Of a DNA stretch of 64,000 nt, positions 30,201 to 38,797 are shown one piece after another. Origin of the DNA: Rebecca billardiae RCC1528 (lineage: Eukaryota > Haptophyta); assembly GCA_965240325.2 (NCBI GenBank), contig OZ251229.1, positions 1,116,001 through 1,180,000 of the forward strand, given 5' to 3'. The first letter of the stretch is position 1; the number at the start of each line of letters is the position of its first letter. A program made the translations under genes and the position numbers. The notes under the pieces are model-generated. The model did no database searches and had not been told where the DNA came from. It saw only the letters and a list, made by a program, of their open reading frames with translations.

Positions 30201-33200
30201 AACTCGCGCTCCTCACTCTCAGGGAGGTGTGCGGCTCGCGTGTCGAGCACATCATGGATACGTACTCCAATAGGCTGTCTCGGCGGAAGCGCAGCAGCCG
30301 GACTGCCAGGCTCAACGCCATCCTCGACATGACTGTGGGTGCCACGATCGAGATGGCAGTGCCCAGGGCTGGCCCCAACCTGCCGGGCCGTGCCCACACG
30401 AGCATGCTGGAGGAGAGCATCCTGCGTGATGGTGGGACCTCCGCCGCGCAGATGATACGCGCCACCAATGGGGGAGCCGCAGCAGCTGTCCTCTCCCTTT
30501 TCACAGCGGACGGCAGGAGGGCCCTCCGTGCATACGACCCCGCGCAGGAGTGGATGTGCGGTCGCCTGGCCCATGCCTTGCTGGATGGGCTCGTTGACAA
30601 CTGGCTCACCGCCCCGGAAAACTTTCTGCTCACCGGGCACCTGGGCCCTGCGGACCGGGCTGCGGCCCACGAACTCGAAATCCCTACTGATGGCAGGCTG
30701 CCGGTGCGCGGCCTGCTGGCTGACACAGACAGGCTGATGGCCGGAGTGGATGGCTCCTACGTCCCAGGCAGGGGCCAGGGGGCAGCTGCTGTGGCATATG
30801 CGCTACCCCTCACACCGGGCGGCGAGCGCCATGCCATCACCATCTTCACAGCCACGTACCCCGGCGAGCAGTCAGCCCAGAACTCTGAGATTGCCGCTGC
30901 CACCCTGGGAGTGAAGGTGCTCTCTACTATTGGAGTGCGGCACGCCCACATAGGGTGGGACTGCGATACTGCCCTGCACCACACCCTCCGCGCCCGGCCG
31001 GACTTGACAGCCCCGGGAGAGTCTGTTCCCCGCCAGGGCACTGGCACCGCAGCCAAACTCCTCTCTGGCAGCCCCCACATGGTGCGCCTCCTCCGGCTCC
31101 TGGACATCTGCGTCCCACCGGCGTCGGGTCACCAGTGGGCGTTTCGCCACCAACAGGCAGGCCATGTGGAACTGGACCGCCTGGTTGGCAACACCCTGGC
31201 CCCACTGTGGTCGGCCCTCGACAACGCCTTCTGCGTGAGCTCGGCCCAATGTGAAGCGCTGCTGCGCATAGTGCTCGGACATGCCCCTGGCACCCCACGC
31301 GAAGCTGCGCTCCGTACGGTCTGCAACCTGTGTGCGGATTGGGCCAGCAAGCAGGTCGCCAGGGGTGACCGGCAGGCATCGTTCGCACTGGGGCCGATGG
31401 TCTGGCTGCCGTACAGAGTGTCACTGATGGAGCACGGCTCTGCCACGTTGCTACCGTCCTGCCCAAACCAGGTCCGCACCCGCGTCATGGACAGGGCGCG
31501 CAGGGCTGCGCTGGAGGCACATGCTGCCACGCCTGCTGCAGCAGCGAAGTACAGGCTCAAACTGGCTGGACCCGACAGTGACCAGGAACCCGACCACCAG
31601 GGCGGTACCCCGCTCCCATGCGATGTCAGCGAGTCCACACACTCGCTTCAGAACCAGTGGTGCCGCGAGCGCATCAGTAAGTTTGTGCTGCGCTGCGCGG
31701 TCGGTGCACTGGTTTACAATGCGGATGCTGTGGCAGCCACACCGGCCCTGGCTGGTGTCCGGCGACGGTGCACCAGCTCGCGGGCGACCTATGCCCTGGG
31801 CACAGAGTGCCTATTCTGCCTGAAGGCGGGGGACCCGAACCCAGGGCCGGATAGCGTGCACCACGTCTTCCATCAGTGCCAGCACGCACACGCGCAGCGG
31901 AACGCTGAGGACAGGGTGGGAGCTGCGATACGTAAGGCCTCGAATGGCGCCATCCCACAGCCCGAAGCCACCCGACTCGCGGTCCAGGCGACGCTTCACC
32001 CCTTCTACTATGCTGGCAAGGTGACCGAGGCCACTGTCACAGCTGTGAAGCAAGCACTGGCTGCCCACCAGCCGCCTGGCGGCCAGCCGGTGCCGTACTC
32101 CGCGGGGATGATCCACAAGCCCTTGGCCCTGGCCGCCAGCAAAATCCACGACGAGCGCAGGGCGCTGAGCCTCAGCTCGGCGTATGCCAAGACGTACGAC
32201 TTGGATAAGTACTGGGCCCTCCTCCATAAGCAAGGCCGGGCGGCTGCCAGCCAGGCGGAGCCCGCCCCTGCTGCTGAGGTGGCAGAGCCAGGCCCACCTG
32301 CTGAAGACTCGCCAGCCCCCGATGAGCTGCTGCAACAGCAGCCGGCCGCAGCTGCCCCACCGGCTGCAGATGCCCCCGCCAGCGATGCGCAGGCGCCCGC
32401 TGCGTTGGGGCCTGGCCTTGCTCCAGCAGCGGCGAGCCACCCCCTGCCTGCACAGCTGCTGGGCCCGGTGCCGGAGGGCGCCGCAGCTGGGCCGCCAGCG
32501 GCAGCGCACGCTGGCCTGGCTGGCGCGGCGATGCACGGCGCACAGCGTGGCAGCAGGCGGCGGCCCCGCTCGCCCGATGCAGACGCCCTGGCACACCAGG
32601 ATGATAGCGGTGCGAGTGGGCCCCCTGCCCAGCAGCGGCGGTTGGCAGCAGCGGCAGGCTCCACCCCTCGCACTGCGGGCCCCCCAATCGACGATGTGGC
32701 TGCAGGCCACTCTCAACACCCTGCACACCGGCGGCCCTCAGTGCGGCTGCCACCTATGCCTGCCTACGTTGCTGTCCAGCCACAGTGGCGCGGGGCGGCC
32801 ACTGAGCTGCTGGCAGCAGTGGGGCATGCTGTGTACCCTACTTGCATGCATGGGGACTGCCTCCTGCTGGCAGCCATGGGCTATGTCGAGGAGCGTGCCG
32901 CCGCAGTGGGCCCCTGCACCGCCGCCTACCAGGCAGTCCGCTTCCTCAGGGCAGCTGCTGTGGACTGGGTGCTCGGCACAGCACACCTCTCACGGACACA
33001 CCGGCTTCAATTGGGGCTCGTGGACGCGGATGGACTGGAGGCCATCAGCATGTCTGACAGCTATAGGGCCACATACCATGGGCAGGGTGCCCAGCCAACC
33101 CTGCACGAGTTCGCCGGGCCGCTCAGGGCTGCAGCGAGCTACGGGGCCGATGGCAGGCTCGCCGCCGGTGGGGCGTCGAGGTACTGGCCCACTGTCATGA

Positions 33201-34339
33201 TACCCGCGGTTGCGGCCGTCATGGGGCGTGACATCGCAGTGTTCCAGCCGCGCGCCAGCCAGACTGCCCCTGCCGGTGGGACAGCAGGCAGGCCCGAGAG
33301 CTCGGATGCAGTCGGGCACCTGGTGGCGTGCACGCTGTATAGGCACGTGCCGCGGTGGTCCAGCATGAACAACCCAGTGTATACGGACCCCCAACGCTGG
33401 CAACACCCGCAAGGGGGGCCTGCAGGTGCTCCCGCGGATCTGCGCCAGCAACAGTCGGTACGCGAACGCCTCCTTGCGCGTGACCCAACTCTTGCAGCAG
33501 TGTACTTTGATGGCACCGGGCACTACGAGCCTGTGCTGCCGCTGCCGAGCCGACCGGGTCTCGAGGACAGGGAGCGCTGCCCCACAAGCAATCGGCGCGG
33601 CAAACAGCCCAGGGACCGGCCAGACGACTGCCCTGAGGACCATGGCACAGGTGCTGGTGATGGGCCGCGGCGGTTGCCGGACAGCTCTGCGCTGCCTCCG
33701 CCAAGCACCGCTGCAGGCACCGGCAAGCGCCCTATGCACAGGGCCTGCACAGGCCGCCCCCAGTCACCGGTGGCACTCGCCCCCCCGCTTGGACACCCCC
33801 CGGGGTGTAGCCAGGGAGGTGCCAGCAGCAGCGCCGGCGCTCAAGCACCACCCGTCGCGCCGCGTGGCGACCCCCCCGTGGTGGGGCGTGGCCCGCCGGC
33901 CAAACGGAGCCGCCCGGATTCCGATACCCTGCAGCAGCCTCTCTGGCCTGGCGCCCCCGCTCCTGACCAGCCCAGACCCCCGACGCCTGCGGTGCCGGAG
34001 GCCCCGCCCCTACGCAAGTCTGCCAGGCTGTGCCAGCGCCGCACGCGCGGCGCGGCCATGACTGCAGCTCCACACCGGCAAAACGACGCTTCGCGCGCAC
34101 CCGGCGCGCCGACACAGCCTGCCCGGGAGAAGCCAGCAGGGGCTGACCTTGGGCAGCAGCCATACATGCAGGCCAGCATGAGCGGCGGGGTGGCATCAGA
34201 GCCGGCCCCGGCCCGCAAACGCAAACAGCCGGACGCCCCGGCCCACACAGCTGATGCGCCAGCAAACCCTGCTCCGGGCCACAGAACCCTGCCGCCGGCT
34301 TTGAGGCCGACACGCCACACTGGGGCACATATCACCTGA
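24254..34339 (+). CDS. Non-LTR retrotransposon polyprotein (APE-like EN, RT, RNase H, zinc knuckle, OTU-like protease)
   Basis: One uninterrupted frame of 3,361 residues from ATG to TGA. In order: a low-complexity N-terminus; two hydrophobic segments (about 456-478 and 505-536); a perfect 40-residue tandem duplication (700-779); an NPGP motif (797-800); an APE-like endonuclease (about 805-1075; E842, D970, N972, H1070); reverse transcriptase (about 1440-1760) with LSNYRGIALQ, CDIAKAYDSV (D1601), GCKQGCPLSP and YMDD (1713-1716). RNase H follows (about 2160-2330; D2166, E2212, D2236/D2238), then a C-x2-C...H...C knuckle (C2519), then an OTU-like cysteine protease (HGDCLLLAAMGY, C2869; GHYEPVLP, H3090), then a Pro/Ala-rich tail. 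APE+RT+RNase H+cysteine protease recalls the algal Dualen/RandI LINEs; no restriction-like endonuclease is obvious. The intact frame implies recent activity. Confidence 0.9.
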   Translation: MTEWGGPAYPSVLLPEPSAPPASLATAQSASPMRTRPTRFDDLDIDKIPPPTDGTGQGQRRHGVRSDPQHAPSNVLPRSNVQAAQVTASRTSSARPIASALAESSGCRLSLLSLRAHNTARWGKTTSAHTGLKRAAPTGLLGVTPDCHAPGAGTAQLLLRHPHRGYGLDDRCLLPASKQTLADELPCTGYVVGDARGQTVALVQDGPSVPPCPAWPAACGAFQFRSPADTGRARLILGAESWPGDENDGWRLVKARHSSRRRGRRRRATIPKGGKAAPQGDDYHAWWGAHNINEAPVAPPGAAGMARQVIVMNAPSSMSTGGRYHCLATDDSADDDATPQTDPPHTPLLGKRRRGARAQRAGAGARAKTPGAGAQASAEPGLPNAHVRCAKGNAVATLPDDRMRRAAAAMAEDTGRMLPHDMASTATVLAGDQAAEKVNAEVGTSSRPVAFDHAARIVWLAHAVVAALLVLMQITRMPAAGCLTELGLASLPPPVWPTFVTVVVRAQPALAVLSAGIMAEVLAWLLLLALRSRLTLPPATAAVVCDDVCCDMKQSAVPRSTGTACGRDEAATVPACRNYWSEVARRARGESPCPGWRQARRAHPRELMLVHGTTWVGLPRSRACKRTRRRRCLALPQPQWQWGRAPQWHHCRQQGQCNGRTAAGQRACRGAASAKRRRQQAPHKQAVLFLITMLMHVPPKHKWHLRVKHCHDTAGHSGGAAGRAGPQCCEPTRAEDATSKHKWHLRVKHCHDTAGHSGGAAGRAGPQCCEPTRAEDATSNQRVGDPDDGQRQGEAKNPGPGAGRQRLSIASVNVGGIAKLSRRAMLQTLLDDHQWDIVMLQETNLRQALATPDILQGYTTYHDPLPAHHKSSGKGVAIAVRRDPARPMAELDIRVQGGAMHKSVAGHLLMGTLIFATAAGDVYHIQLTCFYIPCNPAMRSAVLPALHHTLEMHSDMVTGRTDALRMAAGDANAVWEQGEAVALDPRRRHQNKSQCAFRNLMESLTGMHNMKPPGTFDPATEYTHVCGNTASRISYMLSNRADLACHVRHSDPAAALGIPLQTTGEGRSTHFFMIADIPVSKLGHIRRPKVHVRWQPHRFYFSASDPQHRAKVVQALRGPAAQTLARIADDSGTMHPLYNDNNLIDFHEHMDAAARTAAEEALPDTLAELTSLAVDGVGAADPAQAPKEPLRPVGGPQNRAVDPRAQSHLTMHRVYRGMVATVTRILQLRRAHRRTECLEGLTTAAQRGKMIRSLAMPNSRRAVRAHEHIWGARAAHPMAQRNMGVPLPGGGTAPPGQASVPTLYALWQLSQREIAVWLADLKQICTTCLMAFERVQHRFETARIKERYAKLTREMHRKGTHHLRKELLPRDRPSGFELTLLRTTDPTTGQAGVTDDPARIKELAAAYTASNIGQPAERTPGPHPYEDEAIWRPIRDRWTPELVRAVTAPMRAEDLKRILGRAKSNGAPGLDKVQICSLKLVLEAQPALKTVLINCINTILHSTSPLPAHITQSEIVNFYKKGDALALSNYRGIALQSVIYKMAAAHRASQIQHVCDRLGLLRPEQAASRAGGQGDLHVAALTAAIAHAKRHNRELHITACDIAKAYDSVPISSLRQALALHGFPPQLVASLDRLDEGSTAVTRTPHGLTDPVPIRRGCKQGCPLSPIKFCLFMNMFIQWFTATSATGYTFQLDATARLPQRGPPTARIQVQGYMDDLALVAATAAENTAQLEALHKFLAAHGMVLNHAKCVHAYRPARTPRGGRACQPAGPAAPLFPRAGQAVATVPTLDPAHRESFAYLGYHLNMELAWGAHSRKVAERLQKAAWRVGVAAMDPCCHTVMTGTLLQHDVVSTLDYKLSASKLTKDELRGMRTTILRPVWQRVGLPHASARIAACGPAKTWGIGPEDPQARDAGQKVTTLLKAANSLAADGHLTRSALCEWHACLHSPGFAPAAYPPFVEGGLRALNTCPAGAARWAPATYRELALLTLREVCGSRVEHIMDTYSNRLSRRKRSSRTARLNAILDMTVGATIEMAVPRAGPNLPGRAHTSMLEESILRDGGTSAAQMIRATNGGAAAAVLSLFTADGRRALRAYDPAQEWMCGRLAHALLDGLVDNWLTAPENFLLTGHLGPADRAAAHELEIPTDGRLPVRGLLADTDRLMAGVDGSYVPGRGQGAAAVAYALPLTPGGERHAITIFTATYPGEQSAQNSEIAAATLGVKVLSTIGVRHAHIGWDCDTALHHTLRARPDLTAPGESVPRQGTGTAAKLLSGSPHMVRLLRLLDICVPPASGHQWAFRHQQAGHVELDRLVGNTLAPLWSALDNAFCVSSAQCEALLRIVLGHAPGTPREAALRTVCNLCADWASKQVARGDRQASFALGPMVWLPYRVSLMEHGSATLLPSCPNQVRTRVMDRARRAALEAHAATPAAAAKYRLKLAGPDSDQEPDHQGGTPLPCDVSESTHSLQNQWCRERISKFVLRCAVGALVYNADAVAATPALAGVRRRCTSSRATYALGTECLFCLKAGDPNPGPDSVHHVFHQCQHAHAQRNAEDRVGAAIRKASNGAIPQPEATRLAVQATLHPFYYAGKVTEATVTAVKQALAAHQPPGGQPVPYSAGMIHKPLALAASKIHDERRALSLSSAYAKTYDLDKYWALLHKQGRAAASQAEPAPAAEVAEPGPPAEDSPAPDELLQQQPAAAAPPAADAPASDAQAPAALGPGLAPAAASHPLPAQLLGPVPEGAAAGPPAAAHAGLAGAAMHGAQRGSRRRPRSPDADALAHQDDSGASGPPAQQRRLAAAAGSTPRTAGPPIDDVAAGHSQHPAHRRPSVRLPPMPAYVAVQPQWRGAATELLAAVGHAVYPTCMHGDCLLLAAMGYVEERAAAVGPCTAAYQAVRFLRAAAVDWVLGTAHLSRTHRLQLGLVDADGLEAISMSDSYRATYHGQGAQPTLHEFAGPLRAAASYGADGRLAAGGASRYWPTVMIPAVAAVMGRDIAVFQPRASQTAPAGGTAGRPESSDAVGHLVACTLYRHVPRWSSMNNPVYTDPQRWQHPQGGPAGAPADLRQQQSVRERLLARDPTLAAVYFDGTGHYEPVLPLPSRPGLEDRERCPTSNRRGKQPRDRPDDCPEDHGTGAGDGPRRLPDSSALPPPSTAAGTGKRPMHRACTGRPQSPVALAPPLGHPPGCSQGGASSSAGAQAPPVAPRGDPPVVGRGPPAKRSRPDSDTLQQPLWPGAPAPDQPRPPTPAVPEAPPLRKSARLCQRRTRGAAMTAAPHRQNDASRAPGAPTQPAREKPAGADLGQQPYMQASMSGGVASEPAPARKRKQPDAPAHTADAPANPAPGHRTLPPALRPTRHTGAHIT
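26351..26590 (+). repeat. Perfect 120-bp tandem duplication inside the retrotransposon frame
   Basis: Positions 26351-26470 and 26471-26590 are identical at every base. 120 is a multiple of three, so the frame is kept and 40 residues (KHKWHLRVKHCHDTAG...) occur twice. Confidence 0.97.
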
Positions 34340-34697
34340 GGGCCGGGCCTTCTGTGTGATAAGCTACCCCAGTCATGCCGCTTGATACACACCTTCCCCA
34401 ACTGACAGTGGGGCTCTACATTCCCTACTACATCCTCATCCTGTCGGCGCGCTGTCGCATCGGCGCCCAGTCGGCGAGTTCGGACGACGACGTTTTGTGG
34501 ACGACGGTGGGGCGAGGACGACGGGCGCTGGCGCGCCGCGAGGCGGCCGCAGCCCTCATCCAGGCCTCGCAGGCGGACGGCTGAACGAATTTTTCCGGCG
34601 GCGCTACCATCGGCGACGGCTTCATGGGCGGTGACAGTTGGCGGGCGTCAATCTCGCCTGCCTGAGCTGTGTGCGTCTCTTATTCTTAGTAAACTGT
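34340..34697 (+). other. 3' UTR of the retrotransposon
   Basis: Nearly identical to 51350-51713. It includes a short conserved open segment (MPLDT... from 34376) that also survives in the other copy, but with an indel that changes its reading; coding status is doubtful. Confidence 0.65.
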
Positions 34698-34826
34698 ATG
34701 TGCATCGATGAGTAACGAGTTCGTTATCAATCGCCTTCGTCAGTTCCGTCGGTCGACGAACCGATCCAATAACAAGTCATCGTCATGCTCATCAAGTCAT
34801 CAATGGACAACGGATGGGCCGGCCCA

Positions 34827-35565
34827 CCAACCGGTCCAAGACCTCAGGATTTGGGAAACTCGGAAAATGAGAGAAATTCAAAACCCGCCGCGTGCGCCCG
34901 CCACAGCCATCCGCCGCGAGGCGCCGCCCGCTGCCGCGCCGCCGCAGTCGTAGACGTGCACGCGGCGATGGCGCACGCGGTCGGGCAGAGGCATAGGGCC
35001 TTTCTGCGCCGCCCTGCGCCGGGCAACTCGCGTCTGACCATCTTCTCGGCGCCTTGAGCCCGCACTGGCGTGTGCGCCGCCTCTCGGCTTCAGCCGTGCT
35101 GTCGTCCCCGCAAAGTATGCGCGCGCTGAGCGCAACCCGAGGCGCGCATCCCAGGACGGCGTGAGCCATGTGACAGTACGGTCGTGGGCGCGCGCCATGG
35201 TGCCCAGCGGCTTCACGTGCGTGCCTCTTTGCTGCCTCGGCAGGCAAGGCGCGGCATGGCTCTGGCTGAATGTGGCGGCGGCGCACGCTCGCGCTCTCGC
35301 GGGCCTGCAGCTGACCGTCGAGGTGCGAGGGCGCGAAGCGCTGCGCCACGCGCAAGCGACAGTAGTTCACCGCTTCGCTACCGCCCCGCTGCGTCCCATC
35401 GGAAGATCTACTGGACTTCGCGCGGCCTCGCCCTGGCGGCGGAAGGCGAGAGCGAGGTGGCGGCGGGAGCGTCCGCCCCAGCGCGCGCCAACCTGACGAA
35501 ACCCGAAATCTGCACGCCAGTGGGCCGCCCACTGGCGTGCAGATCCCGAGGTCTGGACCGGTTGG
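34827..35565. mobile_element. Candidate MITE/foldback element
   Basis: Imperfect terminal inverted repeats (left CCAACCGGTCCAAGACCTC, right its near-complement) bound 739 bp with no coding capacity. No target-site duplication was identified, so this is tentative. Confidence 0.35.
35508..35544. repeat. Perfect palindrome, 18-bp arms
   Basis: The arm ATCTGCACGCCAGTGGGC is followed after one base by its exact reverse complement. It sits just inside the right inverted repeat of the candidate element. Confidence 0.95.
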
Positions 35566-36149
35566 ACTACGACTAGTCAAGGGCCTTGGACTCATTCTAT
35601 GATTTAACGACACAGGTAGGACGGCGCAGGTCTCCTGATTCGTCGTCGGCAGTGCCCGATCGTCGACCCCACGAAGTCGGCGCTGGTGGCAGAGCATAGC
35701 CTGAACCGCGATCGAATGGCTTGAGCGCGGCCTTGAGCTGCTGGAGCGCGATCCACCTGCGCTGCGCGGCTCGCATGGACCTGCTGTGCCCCGAGCGAGG
35801 GCGAGGGTGCAGGTCCGGATGTCAGACGGCCGTCTCAGCCGCTGGGCCCTGGTGGGTGATCCGGCGGTGATGTAGTCGTCCCCGTGTGCCCTGCGCGGCC
35901 GCGTGCGCGCTTGCCGCTCTGCTCAGCTGGCTTGCTGGCGGCGGCTGGCGCTGCTGCGGCGTGCAGGGTACGCTTTGCCCCCGACTGCAGTATTCCGGCG
36001 TGTCGTAAGTTTATGACACCTTCATCATTGATTCCTTTGTTTGTAATGGTGCCCGATCATCACTGTGACTGCATCGAGTTTAACTTTTAAAATTAAAAGC
36101 AGGGTATTATTAACAGTTTAACGATATGCGGTAACTGAACCCTACGACG

Positions 36150-38570
36150 CTACAGCACATGTCCGTCATCGGCGAGGTCCGAGTACGAGGAGAAGCCAGG
36201 CCGAACCAGCGCTGCGAGGTCCTCGTCGTCCAGCCCATCGACGGCACCGGCACCGGGGGCCGACCCTTCGGCCTCGGGCAGCGCCGCGGACGCGGTGTCC
36301 GTGGTACCGGCGCCGGCGCCGGCGCCGGCGCCGGCGCCGCCGTCTGCCGCGCTGAGCGCGGCAGCGGCGGCAGCCGCAGTGGGGGTGGCCGAGGGCCCGT
36401 CATCTGCTTCGTCGAGCTCGTCGCCCGGCGCGGGCGTCTCCGGCCGCAGCCCGAACCGCGGGTCGAACCCCGAGTCGTCCGGGGGCGGCGTGCCCACGTC
36501 TGCGCCCTCATCCTCGCCGTCCGCGCGCACGACGGTCCGCGGCGGCTCGTGTGCCGCCGGCGCGTGCTGCTCGGGCACCGACGGCACCGTGGCGCGCGGG
36601 GCGGCGCCGGCGGCGCCGGCGCGCTCTGGCGGCGCCGAGGTCGGCCGCGCGGCCGCGCCGGCCGCGGGCAAGCCCACCATACCCTCCAGCTGCGCGCGAG
36701 AGGTGCCGGGCGGCACGGCCATCGCCGAGCTCGGTCGCGCGCTCGGGCCGCACACGAGGACCGGCGGCTCGCCGTCGCCGTCTCGCCCGCCGCCCGCCGG
36801 CGGCGCAGCGGCGTCGTGCGTGTGGTACAGCGGGCGGCGGCCGTAGTAGTGCGCCGCCGCCAGGGGCTTTGCCGGCGGGCCGCCGCCGCCCGCCGCGCGC
36901 GCCGCGCGCGCGGCCCGCGCCGCCTTGGCGCCCGTGCCGCCCGCCGCGCCGCCGCCGCCCTTGCCCGCGCCCACGGCGAGGAGCTCCTGCGCGCTGCCCG
37001 CCGCGGAGATCGCGTCGACCGTCTCGACGCCGTGGTGGCGAGCCGGGGGCTGTGGCACGACGGCGCGCGGCAGCCGGTCGGGCTCCGCCGCGTACACCGG
37101 CCGGTCGCACGCGACGCACAGCGCGACCGTCCGCGCCTTGCTGAACACGCCGGTCGAGAGCGCGTCCGTCGGGGGCCCGTCAAGCAGTTTGGAGACGAAC
37201 TTCTCGAGGGAGCGCACCTTCGTGCCGTCGGCCTTGGCGCCGAGCTTGTCCTCCAGGGCGCTGAGCTGGGTGCGCAGCGTGGAGAGCTCCGACGGCTGCG
37301 AGCGCCGCGGCCCGCCGTCGCCGAGCAGCATCGCGCGCATCTCCGCGCGCTCGGGCTTGGAGCCGAGCGCGCGCTTGAGCGACAAGAGCTCAGCGCCTGT
37401 GGACGCGGCGTGCGCGCGCAGCTGCTCCGCGGCCTCGTCGATGCGGCGGGAGAGCTTGGTGACGGCCTCGCCGCCAGAGAGCACGTCGACCACCTCGCGT
37501 AGCCCGCCCAGCTCCTCGTCCCGCGCCTCGCCCGCGTGGCGCACCTCCTCCGCCAGCTCGTCCAGCTGCGCGCGCACGCGCTCGAGCTCGTCGCCCGCGT
37601 CGCGCTGCGCTCCCAGCACCACCGCGAGCTGCGTCTGCATGTCGGAGAGCTTCGAGTCGACGCGCTCATCGCCGAGGTCGAGGGTGGAGACGGCGTCGCG
37701 CACGCGGTCGATCACGATCTCCTCGACCTTGCTCACCGCCTGCGCGTCCAGCCCGGCCGGCGGCGGCGGCGGCGGGGAGGCGCGCGCGGCGGAGGACAGG
37801 CGGCGCGGCACCGCGCCCGCGTCGCCGGGCGAGCCCTGCGCAACCGAGCCGCTCCGGCTGCGCGCCGCGACCGCGTCGAAGCCCGTCGCGCCTGGCTGCT
37901 GGGAGGGGCGCCGCCGCGGCTGCTGCAGCTGCAGCTGCTGCTCCTGCCGCTCGAGCTGCTCGAGCAGCCCGCCGAGCCGCCCCTCGAGCTCGGCGCTCGT
38001 CTCGCGCTGCGCCTCGACCGCGCGCGCGAGCGTGCTCACCGACCGGTCGAGCAGCGCGAGCGCGCCGTCGCTCGGGGTGGGGATGACGGGGGCGGGGTCG
38101 TCGGCGTCGGCGTCGGTCGGGGCATCCACCGCGTCGAGCTTCGCCAGCGTGCCGCCCAGCCGCGTCTCGAGGTCGGCCACCTGCGAGCGGCGCTCGGCCA
38201 TCTCCCGCTGCCGCGTGACGGTGAGGCCGCCGATCGCGTGCTCGAGGGACTCGATCTTGGCGGCCTGCGCCTCGACGAGGGCCTTGAGCTCGTCCTGCCG
38301 CGCGGACGAGGCCGACTTGTGCGCGTCGAGGGCGAGCTGCAGCTCCGCCAGCTCGTACTCGTGCCGCGCCTTGAGGACAAAGTCCGCCTCGAGCTCCTTG
38401 CGCGAGTCGTCCTTCGCCTTCACCGAGTGCTCGTAGATCGCGCGGTGCATCGTGGACTCGACGGTGTGGAGCGAGTGCGCGATGATCTTCGAGAGGTTGC
38501 CGAGGCCATCGAGCCCGAACGGCCGCTCGGCGTTCAGAGCCGCTGCCGGCAGCGGCGCGGCGGTGGTCAT
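36150..38570 (-). CDS. DUF4795-like coiled-coil protein (QRICH2/axonemal type)
   Basis: An 806-residue protein. Residues 40-150 and 300-480 are long coiled coils (SKIIAHSLHTVESTMHRAIYE, LETRLGGTLAKLD, MQTQLAVVLGAQRDAGDELERVR, LRTQLSALEDKLGAKADGTKV). They are followed by a small Cys motif, LCVACDRPV, near residue 487. A coiled coil ending in a CxxCDRPV-type motif is the hallmark of DUF4795 proteins such as QRICH2, which are linked to the ciliary axoneme; this fits CFAP52 in the same window. The remaining 300 residues are Ala/Pro/Gly-rich and acidic, with a final LDDEDLAALV...SDLADDGHVL. I start at ATG 38570 (MTTAAPLPAAALN); the frame upstream lacks an ATG. It is head to head with THOC7. Confidence 0.75.
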   Translation of the reverse strand: MTTAAPLPAAALNAERPFGLDGLGNLSKIIAHSLHTVESTMHRAIYEHSVKAKDDSRKELEADFVLKARHEYELAELQLALDAHKSASSARQDELKALVEAQAAKIESLEHAIGGLTVTRQREMAERRSQVADLETRLGGTLAKLDAVDAPTDADADDPAPVIPTPSDGALALLDRSVSTLARAVEAQRETSAELEGRLGGLLEQLERQEQQLQLQQPRRRPSQQPGATGFDAVAARSRSGSVAQGSPGDAGAVPRRLSSAARASPPPPPPAGLDAQAVSKVEEIVIDRVRDAVSTLDLGDERVDSKLSDMQTQLAVVLGAQRDAGDELERVRAQLDELAEEVRHAGEARDEELGGLREVVDVLSGGEAVTKLSRRIDEAAEQLRAHAASTGAELLSLKRALGSKPERAEMRAMLLGDGGPRRSQPSELSTLRTQLSALEDKLGAKADGTKVRSLEKFVSKLLDGPPTDALSTGVFSKARTVALCVACDRPVYAAEPDRLPRAVVPQPPARHHGVETVDAISAAGSAQELLAVGAGKGGGGAAGGTGAKAARAARAARAAGGGGPPAKPLAAAHYYGRRPLYHTHDAAAPPAGGGRDGDGEPPVLVCGPSARPSSAMAVPPGTSRAQLEGMVGLPAAGAAARPTSAPPERAGAAGAAPRATVPSVPEQHAPAAHEPPRTVVRADGEDEGADVGTPPPDDSGFDPRFGLRPETPAPGDELDEADDGPSATPTAAAAAAALSAADGGAGAGAGAGAGTTDTASAALPEAEGSAPGAGAVDGLDDEDLAALVRPGFSSYSDLADDGHVL

Positions 38571-38797
38571 GAGGGCGGCCCCCTTGCTTGCCACCTGGAT
38601 GGGCGGCGCGAGATCAGCGGCGATATTATGGCGTTACACCGGGGCATTCCTCACGCCCAGCAACTCAGCAAGTCCCTTGTCGATGGCTGCGTTTGGCGCG
38701 TCCGGCTCTGGAGCTCAGGTCGCCGGACTTGGCAGGGACAGCGGGCGAACGTCGCGCCATCGTTCGGTGCCGAGCTCGAGCGGCGCGACCTGGGCTG
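38571..38797. promoter_or_regulatory. Divergent promoter region, DUF4795 / THOC7
   Basis: 227 bp between diverging ATGs. No core element was recognised. Confidence 0.45.

Larger units (their letters stand above)
24254..34697 (+). mobile_element. Full-length LINE-type retrotransposon (5' boundary uncertain)
   Basis: The element comprises the 10.1-kb reading frame plus a 3' UTR shared with the truncated copy at 51.0-51.7 kb. Homology to that copy ends at TTAGTAAACTGTA (about 34697). No poly-A tail is present; the other copy ends in a duplicated GTAAACTGTA, so a short 3' tandem repeat may replace poly-A. Confidence 0.8.
34698..36149. other. Intergenic with inverted repeats
   Basis: No supported gene. 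It holds an imperfect pair of inverted repeats about 22 bp long at 34827-34849 and 35544-35565 (CCAACCGGTCCA core) and a near-perfect palindrome at 35508-35544. The last 150 bp are AT-rich and form the 3' flank of the DUF4795 gene. Confidence 0.5.

Noticed and set aside
34792-35697. A 301-codon minus-strand frame over the candidate foldback element
   Set aside because: It spans the inverted repeats and palindrome, and has no recognisable domain.
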